A stretch of DNA of 64,000 bases from the NCBI RefSeq assembly GCF_947501665.1, contig NZ_CANMWS010000032.1, forward strand, positions 1-64,000, given 5' to 3'. This document shows positions 34,090-43,379 of this stretch, piece after piece. Source of the stretch: an uncultured Shewanella sp. Its GTDB lineage: Bacteria > Pseudomonadota > Gammaproteobacteria > Enterobacterales > Shewanellaceae. Numbering within the stretch: the stretch's first letter is position 1; each line of letters starts with the position of its first letter. The position numbers and the translations under genes were made by a program. A model generated the notes under the pieces. It was not told the DNA's origin, searched no databases, and saw only the letters and a program-made list of their open reading frames with translations.

Positions 34090-36507
34090 TTAAAAGTCGT
34101 ATTTAAGTGTCGCTGAAGTGGTTCTACCGTTAATGGTACGGGCACGAATAATATCGTTACTACTGGTAACGACTCCTTCTTCGGCCTCTGTTATACCAGT
34201 AGCATCAAATAAATTATTAACGTTTAACGAAACCGTTAAGCCCTCAGTGATAATATAAGAAGCAAATGCATTCACTTGATTGTAACCATCAAATTTTAAT
34301 GCATTGATATCTTGAACAATATTATCTTGCGCGTAACTTGCTGTCGTTCCAATTAAGCTTAGTCCGACACTGGCGAGATCAAAGTTGTACTGTCCCATTA
34401 AGGTATAAATATAGTCAGCTTGCCTTCTAGGGGTATTTCCTACAGAATCAGAATTTAATTCATCTTTGGTGATTTCCGCATCGGTCCATGTCACATTACC
34501 TCTAAAATCAAAATCACCAATATAATACGCAGCTTCTAATTCAATACCTTTTGCTTCATATTTACGATCAAAAAAATCTTGACTGGTTGCCTCAAAGTTT
34601 TGCTCTTCAGTTTCAGCATAAAAAGCCGTAGCAAATAAAGATAATGCATCTAACCGATACTTCACACCCAATTCATATTGATCTACAAAGTCAATGGCAT
34701 CTTGCTCTGACACAGAACCATCATCATTAACTTTACCGTAGAGTAATCTATCGGCATTCACTCGCCCTCCATGACTTGAACGAGCAAACAATGCCAAGTT
34801 ATGTGCAACCGAATAATTAACACCAAATGAATAAGACAGGTAATTCCAATCATAGTTAACAGGCATTGGATTGGCGTTATCAACTGAGGAAACACTCATT
34901 TCAGGGATAGAAATATCACCATCTTGGTTCATATCAATTTCAGACTGCACGCTTGATGCATAATAGCCGGTGGCGTCACCTGAGTCATAACGAACGCTAG
35001 CATCAAATGAGAAATCGCCTAACTGGGTCGATACTGCTAAATAAGGTGCACGAATAGTGTAATCAACATCATACTTTCTCTGGCAACAGTTATCCCAATA
35101 AGGAACCCCATAAGCATACAAGCCATTATCTGAATATGATGTACCGTCGGCACCAATAACATTCAACAATGCTGCATTATCCCCTTTTAATTCCATCACA
35201 TATGAATTCCACATCCAGGACATACCGATGGTTTGTATACTGTTGTAAAACCCCAAAGTAATACTGGTATCATCTAACGTTTTAATTAATTTAAAGTCAT
35301 TAACAATAGAACTTAAATCATCCATACTGACATCAAAAGTATGGATCCGCATTGCTAACGCATCATCACTCAAAGTTGAACCCGCTTGAGGGCCATTAGC
35401 ATAAACCAATGTTGCACCGTCACCACCAATACTGGTCGCAATATCATTACTTGACGCAACTTCGGCAGGGAAAGGAGATAAGAAATTCCCACTAATATCA
35501 GAGTATCTAAATCGATTTTCTATTTGCCAATCATTTTCAAGTTCAAAAGAAGCTTCTAAGCCAAATGAATTAACAAGTGGGTTCATGCCATTACGCATAT
35601 CTCCATTTCTCATCTCTCCGTCCCCCCCTAAACTATGGGTTGATAAGAAATAAGCGGACTGAATCGCATCTGAACTTGCATTAAAACCCGGAATAGAGCG
35701 CCCATCAGCGTACATAGGCATAGGTAAGTAACTTACCGTTTTATCATTTAAATGTTTAAAATATAATCGCACATAACCAGCATCAAATTCTTTCGTTAAA
35801 TTGGCTTTTATTTGCCCACCATTATTAGAGGTATACCCTGTATTTCGAGAACCTTCCCCTTCACGTACAAAGCCCCCTATATGAAAACGAGTCGTGTCAT
35901 TAATATCACTACCATACTCAAAATCCGTACGAAAAGAGTCATAATCAATACCATATGTTGTCGCAATACTGCCTGAATCGCTGTCACCCGTTTTACTGAT
36001 CACATTAATAATTCCACCTGGAGCATTACTGGCGAGAGTCGAAGATGAACCTCCACGAATAGACTCTATTGTTTCCATCGTACTATCGAGTCTTAAAAAA
36101 ATATCTGCATTGGCAAAGGCGATATCACCAAATTGCAAAATAGGCAACCCATCTTCTTGTATTTGTAGGAATTTTGAACCTCCAGCAGCAACGGGAAGCC
36201 CTCGCACTGCAATATTGGCATTTCCATCTCCCCCCGTAGATTCCACTTTTATTCCAGGAATAATACGAAATGCTTCTGCAGCCGTTCTAGGTGAGCTCAC
36301 TTCAAGTTCATCGGGAGACACGGTACTCACTGAAACACTTGAATCCATCACCCTTGTGCCTTTAGCGACCCCAGTTACAATAATACGCTCCAAGCCTATT
36401 GCATCATCTCTATCTTCTATTTGTGGATTTTCTGTTGCGCCTAAGCTTGTGCTTACGGTAAGTGCTAACGAGCTTAATAGATATTTTTTCGATAAGTTCT
36501 TATTCAT
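34090..36507 (-). CDS. TonB-dependent outer-membrane receptor of the sucrose cluster
   Basis: This protein probably carries sucrose or sucrose-containing oligosaccharides across the outer membrane with energy from TonB. The 805-residue precursor has a signal peptide (cleavage near SLGA-TE, 24), a TonB box in ERIIVTG (about 40-46), a plug domain (VRGLPVAAGGSKFLQIQEDGLPI, ESIRGGSSSTLASNAPGGIINVISK) and a 22-strand barrel ending in the aromatic TSATLKYDF. Its place between scrK and an MFS gene, with a LacI-type palindrome 304 bases upstream, gives the sucrose role; this corresponds to the receptor called OmpScr in Shewanella, from memory. The substrate itself cannot be read from sequence. Confidence 0.88.
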   Translation of the reverse strand: MNKNLSKKYLLSSLALTVSTSLGATENPQIEDRDDAIGLERIIVTGVAKGTRVMDSSVSVSTVSPDELEVSSPRTAAEAFRIIPGIKVESTGGDGNANIAVRGLPVAAGGSKFLQIQEDGLPILQFGDIAFANADIFLRLDSTMETIESIRGGSSSTLASNAPGGIINVISKTGDSDSGSIATTYGIDYDSFRTDFEYGSDINDTTRFHIGGFVREGEGSRNTGYTSNNGGQIKANLTKEFDAGYVRLYFKHLNDKTVSYLPMPMYADGRSIPGFNASSDAIQSAYFLSTHSLGGDGEMRNGDMRNGMNPLVNSFGLEASFELENDWQIENRFRYSDISGNFLSPFPAEVASSNDIATSIGGDGATLVYANGPQAGSTLSDDALAMRIHTFDVSMDDLSSIVNDFKLIKTLDDTSITLGFYNSIQTIGMSWMWNSYVMELKGDNAALLNVIGADGTSYSDNGLYAYGVPYWDNCCQRKYDVDYTIRAPYLAVSTQLGDFSFDASVRYDSGDATGYYASSVQSEIDMNQDGDISIPEMSVSSVDNANPMPVNYDWNYLSYSFGVNYSVAHNLALFARSSHGGRVNADRLLYGKVNDDGSVSEQDAIDFVDQYELGVKYRLDALSLFATAFYAETEEQNFEATSQDFFDRKYEAKGIELEAAYYIGDFDFRGNVTWTDAEITKDELNSDSVGNTPRRQADYIYTLMGQYNFDLASVGLSLIGTTASYAQDNIVQDINALKFDGYNQVNAFASYIITEGLTVSLNVNNLFDATGITEAEEGVVTSSNDIIRARTINGRTTSATLKYDF

Positions 36508-36810
36508 TATTATATCCCATCGTTTATCTTCGTTACTGCTGCTTTATTCTCACCACGTCAGTGGTAGATACTGAAAAACTATTAAAACGAACTTCAGATA
36601 AGCGTTACCTTATCAATCATATAAACTGGTTGTTCACCTCCTCAACTTAACAAAATAACATCAATTAATAGCGACTATTTTCAAATTAACAATCCAAATG
36701 AGGCCCTAAGGGATCGTGAATATTTCCTATTTACTTCCGTAAACGGTAGCGATAAAAACCCATCAAAATAATCATCGCGTTTGATCTTCATAACATTGAA
36801 AAATAATATA

Positions 36811-36846
36811 CACCAAATCGACTTAATCGATTAAGTTGATTTGGTG
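36811..36846. promoter_or_regulatory. Putative ScrR operator inside a 36-bp palindrome
   Basis: The core ACTTAATCGATTAAGT (36821-36836) is a perfect 16-bp LacI-type palindrome and shares its center with the site at 38706-38723. Symmetry continues outward to 18-base arms with 17 matches, with no loop. It lies upstream of the TonB receptor gene in a 464-base gap (36508-36971) that has no gene. The wide palindrome could also act as a 3' hairpin for the MFS gene. Confidence 0.75.
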
Positions 36847-36971
36847 TTAAATTAACAAAATATATTTTTTAATCAAGTGATAATTTTAAAAACAAATACA
36901 AAACATAAAGATACAATTTCTATATATTTGAATATAAATAGTATTTTATTTTATCCTAAATAAGGAAAACA

Positions 36972-38189
36972 CTAATCAACCTCAAGTAAATGGGCGGAGG
37001 GATCTTTGATAAGATTAAAAACAGACATAGCACATAGCATTAATGCAAAAAAAGTGGCCAAATAAAATCCATATTTAACATGTCCAAATAAGTCACTAAT
37101 AACGCCCATCATCAAAGGGGCAATTGCAGCAGATAAAGCCGTAAAAAATAAGATCACTCCCGCAACAGAGCCATGCTGTTTTACAGGGAAACAACTGATC
37201 CCTTTAGAATTTAGCGTCGGGTACATCATGGACATAAAAAGCCCCGATAATGGCAATAAAACCAAAGCAGCCTCAACATCCAATAGCATTGCACCTAAAT
37301 AACATACACAAATAGCTAAACTGAAAACAAACATCACTTGTTGCCATTTAAACCGACTTAGTACCCATCCTCCTAAAAAGCGTCCACATGCTCTCAAGGT
37401 AAAAAAGATCGTGAGAGCATAAGTTGCAAGTAAGACAAGCCGCCCTTCATAATCAATAAATAGTGAAGGCATCCAAACATATATTGCAACTTCAGTCGCT
37501 ACATATAAACCTATCGCTAAAGAATAACCCAATGCATAAGGGTTACGCATCATTTCCATGGTTCCCTTTAAGGTAATAGGTTCATCATTAGCTTGTCGAA
37601 TATCAGGATAACGAGAAGAAAAAGCAATAATGCATAACAACACACAAAATACTCCCACTCCCAAATATAAATATTTCCAGGAAAAGCCACTCACAAGAAA
37701 GTAACTCACTAACGCAGGGCCTATCATTGCTCCTAAACCAAAAAAGCCCTCAACAGTATTCATAGTGCTTGAATGTTCAGACGTATTTTTAGAAATATCG
37801 CCCACTAAGGCTAATGCACCGGTTTTAAATACCCCTATTGCCATACCAATTAAAGCCAACAACACTAAAAAATAGTAAAAATCATTACCTAAGGCAAATA
37901 AAAAACAAGCAAGAGCAAAACAAACTAACCCTAATAAAATCGTTACTTTACGTCCTAATTTGTCAGCTAGATACCCTAAAAACAAACCACTTAATCCAAT
38001 AAAAATCATTGGCATATAATGAAAAGCACTTGCTTGAGTCATCGATAAATTAAAAGTGGAAATCAGCTCAGGAATAATCACACCTACAGCATCAGACGTC
38101 ATTGCAAACATAAAAAACATTAAATAAGTTAGCATTTTAATTCGAGATAAATGCGCTTGTTGTATATCTAAGTTAGAACCATCCATCAT
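36972..38189 (-). CDS. scrT: MFS permease, probable sucrose transporter
   Basis: Major facilitator protein of about 405 residues with 12 hydrophobic segments and the loop motif GYLADKLGRKVT between segments 2 and 3. Its place between the receptor gene and the sucrose phosphorylase gene makes it the likely inner-membrane sucrose carrier of the pathway, as ScrT in Shewanella. It resembles the FucP-like/general sugar MFS branch rather than the GPH family. Start: AGGTG lies just before two consecutive ATGs (38189 and 38186); a longer frame to 38228 has no good site. No operator is seen directly upstream; the nearest lies 517 bases away beyond a palindromic insertion. Confidence 0.8.
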   Translation of the reverse strand: MMDGSNLDIQQAHLSRIKMLTYLMFFMFAMTSDAVGVIIPELISTFNLSMTQASAFHYMPMIFIGLSGLFLGYLADKLGRKVTILLGLVCFALACFLFALGNDFYYFLVLLALIGMAIGVFKTGALALVGDISKNTSEHSSTMNTVEGFFGLGAMIGPALVSYFLVSGFSWKYLYLGVGVFCVLLCIIAFSSRYPDIRQANDEPITLKGTMEMMRNPYALGYSLAIGLYVATEVAIYVWMPSLFIDYEGRLVLLATYALTIFFTLRACGRFLGGWVLSRFKWQQVMFVFSLAICVCYLGAMLLDVEAALVLLPLSGLFMSMMYPTLNSKGISCFPVKQHGSVAGVILFFTALSAAIAPLMMGVISDLFGHVKYGFYLATFFALMLCAMSVFNLIKDPSAHLLEVD

Positions 38190-38359
38190 TACACCTATTA
38201 TTTTTTTAATATGTAAATAGCCATACAAAACGTTTATCTAATGACAAACACGAAAAAACAGTAACCACATGATAAAAAGAAATAAATTAAAGTTAAAACT
38301 TATCACAGCACTCAATGCTAAATAGATATTATCCATTGTAAATTAAATCCCATTTATCT

Positions 38360-38626
38360 TATACCCGTGATACTTCAAGATGCCTGTTTTCAGAGTGCGT
38401 AAAAGTGCCTAATTCAAGGCCTATTATTGCCGAAATGCTTATTGCCTTTTAAGGTGATGCAACGCAGAAGTAGGCACTTTTACACACTCCCAAAGGGTTG
38501 GTTTAAAAGCCTTTTATACTGTGTTATTAAACACCAACTTAAAATGACTAGGCTCGATGTTCCATGCCTTGTCTAAAAGACTTTTCATTCCAACTGAATC
38601 CTGCAGCTTAAAGTCTCACGAGTATA
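38360..38626. mobile_element. MITE-like element with 24-bp terminal inverted repeats
   Basis: Ends 38360-38383 (TATACCCGTGATACTTCAAG...) and 38603-38626 pair as inverted repeats with 20 of 24 matches. Inside, 38395-38411 and 38471-38487 form a second inverted pair (GTGCGTAAAAGTGCCTA, 16 of 17). The element has no coding frame. A TA target duplication is possible but cannot be resolved because the flanks are TATA-like. It occupies most of the 640-base gap between the MFS and phosphorylase genes; similar arm sequences occur at 9011-9056 and 54418-54441. Confidence 0.75.
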
Positions 38627-38705
38627 TATGGTTAACTCAAAAGTCAAATATTACTGGTTGTCAGCAAATTTTCCTTGAATATTTTCCAAACATGGTCAAA
38701 TATAC

Positions 38706-38723
38706 AACTTAATCGATTAAGTT
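38706..38723. promoter_or_regulatory. Putative ScrR operator before sucrose phosphorylase
   Basis: AACTTAATCGATTAAGTT is a perfect 18-bp palindrome 105 bases before the phosphorylase ATG. Its core is identical to the site at 36821-36836. The central CG and LacI-family symmetry fit the repressor encoded at 40366-41412. Confidence 0.82.
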
Positions 38724-38828
38724 CATTTCTGCAATTTTAAATAAAAAATCAAGATACAAAATGGAATATCACTGATTAGTCAAAATAAAAATACCCGCTA
38801 ATCGGCATTATCCAAGATAGAGGTTAAA

Positions 38829-40310
38829 ATGAGAAGTAAAGTACAATTAATAACTTACGTTGACAGGATCACAGGAGCCGGACTGAAAGAGCTCAAACAT
38901 ATACTTGATCACGAGCTCAACAACCTCTTTTGTGGGACGCATATATTGCCTTTTTACTACCCAATTGATGGCAGTGACGCTGGTTTTGATCCTATTGATC
39001 ATATTCAGGTCGATCCTCGCTTAGGCACATGGGAAGATGTAGGAAACATTGGTCAAGATTATGAGGTCATGGCCGACCTAATAGTCAATCACATATCCGC
39101 TCAGTCAGATGAATTTCAAGATGTCTTACGTAATCCAAACACTTCGTTATATCGGGATTTATTTCTGACTAAACAGGCAGTGTTTCCAGATGGTATGACC
39201 CATGAACAAGAAGCTAAAATCTATCGCCCTCGACCTGGAAGCTGCTTCAGTCGCTATACCTTAGATAATGGTGATGAGGCTGAATTTTGGACAACCTTTA
39301 CTCCAAATCAAATCGATATCGATGTCAATTCAGTACCCGGCCAAGCTTATTTAAATAAAGCCTTGGAACAATTTGCACAAAGTAATATAAAACTCATTCG
39401 ATTAGATGCTGCTGGATACGCAATTAAGCAGGCTGGAAGTAGCTGTTTTATGCTTGATAAGACATTTGACTTTATTGATCAATTATCCAAAAAAGCCCAT
39501 AGTCTCGGTATGAGAACACTGGCTGAAATTCACTCTCATTATGAAACCCAAATCCATATCGCTAAACGAGTAGATATGGTGTATGACTTTGCCCTACCTC
39601 CACTTATTTTACATACACTCAATACATCTGACTGTCATGCTCTTTGCCACTGGCTGGAAATAGCACCAAGAAATTGTGTTACCGTTCTCGATACTCATGA
39701 TGGTATTGGTATTATTGATGTCGGCCCCGATAAAAATAAATCAGGATTATTGACTGAAGAACAAATCAATAACCTTGTTAACAAAATCCATAAAAATAGT
39801 GCGGGACAAAGTTTAAAGGCCACCGGAGAAGCGGCAAACAATCTGGATTTATATCAAGTCAATTGCACTTATTATGATGCTGTTGGGCAAAATGATTATC
39901 ACTATTTACTGGCAAGAGCCATACAGTTTTTCTCTCCGGGGATCCCACAAGTTTACTATGCAGGTTTATTAGCCATTCCCAATGATATGGAGTTACTAGA
40001 AAAAACACAGGTTGGCCGAGATATTAATCGCCCTTATTTAAACACCCAAGATATACAGCACGCTCTTAACAAACCCATTGTTAATGCACTCATGAAATTA
40101 ATCAAAATCAGAAATGAACTCGATGCATTTAATGGACAATTTACTGTTGAAAAAACACAAAAAGGTTTCGATTTATCTTGGCATCACTTACATCATCAAG
40201 CATCACTGCAAGTTGATTTAACTCACAATAAAACCAATATCATCATTCGAAATGAAGCAGAAGAAACCTGTATTTCTCTATTAGGCTTACTATTAAAGAC
40301 GAATAGTTAA
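38829..40310 (+). CDS. scrP: Sucrose phosphorylase (GH13 subfamily 18)
   Basis: The enzyme splits sucrose with phosphate into alpha-glucose 1-phosphate and fructose, saving one ATP over hydrolysis. The 493-residue protein keeps the GH13_18 features: start VQLITYVDR, HILPFYYPIDGSDAGFDPIDH (39-58), nucleophile Asp193 in RLDAAGY, acid/base Glu233 in LAEIH and the transition-state Asp in VLDTHDGIGIIDVG, plus the later GIPQVYYAG. The loop QVNCTYYDA is like that of sucrose-specific members, though glucosylglycerate or sucrose-6-phosphate enzymes are related alternatives. It has its own operator upstream and a terminator shared with scrR. The symbol is used for role; other sources call it scrQ or sucP. 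Confidence 0.9.
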   Translation: MRSKVQLITYVDRITGAGLKELKHILDHELNNLFCGTHILPFYYPIDGSDAGFDPIDHIQVDPRLGTWEDVGNIGQDYEVMADLIVNHISAQSDEFQDVLRNPNTSLYRDLFLTKQAVFPDGMTHEQEAKIYRPRPGSCFSRYTLDNGDEAEFWTTFTPNQIDIDVNSVPGQAYLNKALEQFAQSNIKLIRLDAAGYAIKQAGSSCFMLDKTFDFIDQLSKKAHSLGMRTLAEIHSHYETQIHIAKRVDMVYDFALPPLILHTLNTSDCHALCHWLEIAPRNCVTVLDTHDGIGIIDVGPDKNKSGLLTEEQINNLVNKIHKNSAGQSLKATGEAANNLDLYQVNCTYYDAVGQNDYHYLLARAIQFFSPGIPQVYYAGLLAIPNDMELLEKTQVGRDINRPYLNTQDIQHALNKPIVNALMKLIKIRNELDAFNGQFTVEKTQKGFDLSWHHLHHQASLQVDLTHNKTNIIIRNEAEETCISLLGLLLKTNS

Positions 40311-40325
40311 TTAATATTTCTTATC

Positions 40326-40348
40326 GGCTGAAGATACGTTCTTCAGCC
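40326..40348. terminator. Bidirectional terminator between scrP and scrR
   Basis: GGCTGAAGA (40326-40334) pairs perfectly with TCTTCAGCC (40340-40348), followed by AATTTT on the plus strand and AAGAAAT/T-rich sequence on the other. It lies between the convergent genes. Confidence 0.78.
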
Positions 40349-40365
40349 AATTTTAAACAGCGTAT

Positions 40366-41412
40366 TTAGCAAGTTCCCCCTATTTTTAGCTCATAAGGTA
40401 AGACTTCTTCATGGGTGGCGCCATCTACAAATAATTGTGCAGCTTTGATACCTTTTTGCTCTGAAAGCTGATGCACTGTGGTCAAGGGCGGATTAAACCT
40501 CATCCCTTCATCAATACCATCGAAACCGACAACACGAATATCGTCTGGAATTTTCAATCCCATATTCGTCGCCTCGTTCATCAAAGTGAGTGCAATCATA
40601 TCACTCATGCATAAGAAAACATTAGGCCGTGAAGATGAATTTAATACTTGCTTAACGGCAATGCTTGCAGATCTAGAACAACTCTCAGGAATATTCCAAA
40701 TTCGCTTCGGCTTCAGTTCAACACCTTTTAATGATAAAGCAGATAAATACCCTTTCAATCTCAGATGTGCAATGGATGCATCACTCACTACCGAATCAAG
40801 ATCATCAACATAACAAGTGGTATCGGTATCCAATAAACGTAACCCCATAATAGCCACATCATCTGTTGAGGATTGAATGGCTAATTTTGCAATTTCCTTT
40901 GCAGCTGATTCATTATCAATCCCCACCGATGCATTACGCTGAATATCAAAATCTGCTGTCACGACTTTCTTCTTTACTAATTTAAGCTGATCAACGAGTA
41001 ATGAATTTCTTGGACGACCATAACAAATGAAACCATCAACAAAATCCACGACACTATTGACATGTTCAGCACTGCCTGAAAAAAGTAACAGATTAATTTT
41101 TTCTCTTGCTAATACCGATGCGACTCCCTTCATAAAATGACTTGCAACAGGATCTGATACCATATACTCAACACTATCAGATAATACCAATGCCACTGTA
41201 TCAAACTTACCTTTTCTGAGTGATTGAGCCGCCTTATTAGGACCTAAATAACCTAATTCAGCACAAGCCGCTAAAATATCTTTTCGACGTTTCTCTGACA
41301 GCTGATCCGGTCGATTAAAAGCATTCGATACGGTCGCATTAGAGACACCTAATTTTTCAGCAATGCTTTTTAATGTCCACTTTTTTTCTTCAAACACGTT
41401 TTTCGTTTCCAC
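40366..41412 (-). CDS. scrR: LacI-family repressor, probable ScrR
   Basis: The 348-residue protein has the LacI helix-turn-helix at about 12-35 (WTLKSIAEKLGVSNATVSNAF), the hinge and a periplasmic-binding-protein-like effector domain (ALVLSDSVEYMVSDPVASHF..., VVGFDGIDEG). It most likely represses the sucrose genes through the ACTTAATCGATTAAGT palindromes at 36.8 and 38.7 kb; the inducer would be sucrose or a derivative. Translation appears to start at GTG (41412), without a clear ribosome-binding site, so the start is uncertain. Just upstream AATGGG-GT-CCCATT (41419-41432) is a different small palindrome. Confidence 0.87.
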   Translation of the reverse strand: METKNVFEEKKWTLKSIAEKLGVSNATVSNAFNRPDQLSEKRRKDILAACAELGYLGPNKAAQSLRKGKFDTVALVLSDSVEYMVSDPVASHFMKGVASVLAREKINLLLFSGSAEHVNSVVDFVDGFICYGRPRNSLLVDQLKLVKKKVVTADFDIQRNASVGIDNESAAKEIAKLAIQSSTDDVAIMGLRLLDTDTTCYVDDLDSVVSDASIAHLRLKGYLSALSLKGVELKPKRIWNIPESCSRSASIAVKQVLNSSSRPNVFLCMSDMIALTLMNEATNMGLKIPDDIRVVGFDGIDEGMRFNPPLTTVHQLSEQKGIKAAQLFVDGATHEEVLPYELKIGGTC

Positions 41413-41542
41413 TCGTTTAATGGGGTCCCATTCATGCTACCAATAGCTAGCGACACAACAACCTATAATACAGGGCTGGGTTATAGAGATACAATTGCGA
41501 TTTGTCGAAAATATTGAGTTAAAACCTAAATATCTTGTCACT

Positions 41543-42553
41543 TTAAGAATAAAAATCTAACCACAGCGCCTCTTGCTTTTGATTGAAAAAACTCCAACAT
41601 AAAATACGAGTTTGCTTATTACCCTGTTTCATTTCAATAACTTTTATTTGTTGAGCCTTCACTAACTTTAAAGCTTGTTGGCAAAACACAAGGTTATCTT
41701 TTTTAGAAATCAAACTAGTAAACCATTGGCACTGCTGAGAAAATATTTTACTTTCCTTTATCATTTTTTGCATAAATTGACGCTCACCACCCTCACACCA
41801 GAGCTCAGCTTTCTGGCCGCCAAAATTTAAAACGGCGCCATCAACTTGACTCTCTTTATGCTTATCAAATGTCTTATTTTTACGTCGATTGTTCGCTAAA
41901 TTCTTAACTTTACGCTCACTTCCAGCGGTAGCTTCGGCCAGGGAGGCATGGAAAGGCGGATTACACATCGTTAAGTTAAATCTATCTTCAGGCTGGATGA
42001 TCCCTTGAAATATATGTTTTGGTTCGTTCTGTAACCTTAGCGTTAAATTACCTTTAAGCGCAAGATTTTTATTGATTATTTCTTTTGCATTATTAATCGA
42101 TAACAAATCAATATCTGATGCAGCAAACTGCCATCCATAAGCTTTTATACCTAATATAGGATAAATGACATTGGCGCCTGTTCCCACATCAAGTACTTTG
42201 ACTCGACTTCCCTTACGATCCTTATTATGTTGAGATAATAAATCAGCAATATGATGAATATAATCTACTCTCCCTGGTATCGGCGGGCATAAAAAACCTT
42301 CAGGAATATCCCAGTACTTAATATCATAATGCAACTTTAACAAAGCACAATTAAGCGCTTTCACAGCGCGAGGATCAGCAAAGTTAATCGACAAGCTGCC
42401 ATGAGCATTCAATCCAACAAATTTTTTTAAATCCGCGGAACTCCTTATTAATGAAGGAAAATCATAACCTGAATTATGAAGATTGCGTGGATGTAATCCT
42501 TTATTATGGATTACAGAAGATGCGTTCGCTTGAGCCCTAGCCTCTTTCATCAT
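41543..42553 (-). CDS. rlmF: 23S rRNA (adenine-1618-N6)-methyltransferase
   Basis: RlmF methylates A1618 in 23S rRNA. The 336-residue protein has the SAM-binding motif VLDVGTGANVIYPILG and the adenine methylase motif NPPFHASLAEA (NPPF). The N-terminal GLHPRNLHNSGYDFPSLI matches the E. coli YbiN/RlmF family. Two consecutive ATGs at 42553 and 42550 follow AGGGTG. Gene on its own; the FliL-like gene upstream ends about 100 bases away. Confidence 0.92.
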   Translation of the reverse strand: MMKEARAQANASSVIHNKGLHPRNLHNSGYDFPSLIRSSADLKKFVGLNAHGSLSINFADPRAVKALNCALLKLHYDIKYWDIPEGFLCPPIPGRVDYIHHIADLLSQHNKDRKGSRVKVLDVGTGANVIYPILGIKAYGWQFAASDIDLLSINNAKEIINKNLALKGNLTLRLQNEPKHIFQGIIQPEDRFNLTMCNPPFHASLAEATAGSERKVKNLANNRRKNKTFDKHKESQVDGAVLNFGGQKAELWCEGGERQFMQKMIKESKIFSQQCQWFTSLISKKDNLVFCQQALKLVKAQQIKVIEMKQGNKQTRILCWSFFNQKQEALWLDFYS

Positions 42554-42651
42554 GCACCCTTATTAATGTTAAGCATAAAGTGATCAAAAATAATCAAAAA
42601 CGCAATTATACCGCATAATAGTAAAGGCCCCCCAGCATTAATATCTTAATA

Positions 42652-43068
42652 TTAATTATAAAGATACTGAGTAAACAACAAATTGACCACCAAAGCTTCT
42701 CCCACTTCCTCTTCCAGTAATCGATTAACAGCCTCAAAACAAGCTTGACGAATAGCTTCTTTGCCAATAATCGACTTAATTTGCTCTTCACCTTGTTTGC
42801 CTAATATTTCTAATATTGCCGCTCTTAATAACGGATCATGATGCTCTATTTGAGCTAAAAATTGTGGTTCACTCACCATTAATTCTACATTCACTCTAAC
42901 AAAGCCAAGTTTTTTACTATCGCTGATATAATTGGTCACAATATCAGGCTCAAGCCCATAATAAGCATAATTTTTTAACGTTTCATCTTGCGCTGCATTC
43001 ACTTCAAAAATATTCCAATTTAAAATGCAAAAACAAACAAATAGTGACCATATTCTTTTTTTTATCAT
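42652..43068 (-). CDS. Secreted FliL-like protein
   Basis: A 138-residue protein with an N-terminal hydrophobic segment ending NAAQ (about 8-25), more like a cleavable signal than a lasting anchor, followed by a FliL-like periplasmic domain: RVNVELMVSEPQFLAQIEHHDPLLRAAIL, GKEAIRQACFEAVNRLLEEEVGEALVVNLLFTQYL. True FliL stabilises the flagellar stator at the basal body and is encoded among fli genes; here there is no flagellar gene nearby, so this is a stand-alone paralog as seen beside rlmF in Shewanella. GGGG lies just before the ATG. The 311-base gap upstream to ubiC has only a small ATTGTAA/TTACAAT hairpin. Confidence 0.78.
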   Translation of the reverse strand: MIKKRIWSLFVCFCILNWNIFEVNAAQDETLKNYAYYGLEPDIVTNYISDSKKLGFVRVNVELMVSEPQFLAQIEHHDPLLRAAILEILGKQGEEQIKSIIGKEAIRQACFEAVNRLLEEEVGEALVVNLLFTQYLYN

Positions 43069-43379
43069 TTCCCCTTACTTCCTCAGTAATTACACAAAAC
43101 TAAAGCATGTTTGATTAAGAAAAGCGACGCCACCTACATTTTATTGTAACCTTTTACAATACTTTCATTTTACTAAGGCTCATCTCTACAATGCATTTTT
43201 CTGACGAAGCTCCCAAAATATAGACCCCGCTTGTGATTTAGTTGAGATTTACCCTTGCGCCATGGTAAACTTGAACCTTAATATTTATTAGCTTGTTGAT
43301 ACCGCACACTAAAGCGCAATAAATATCTTAACGTCTAATTTGCCGCTTAAGGGCCTCATTACTCAATACAAGGAATGTC

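Noticed and set aside
36110..36574. A 154-codon plus-strand frame opposite the TonB receptor start
   Set aside because: It is antisense to the plug and signal region of a well-supported receptor and has no homology pattern.
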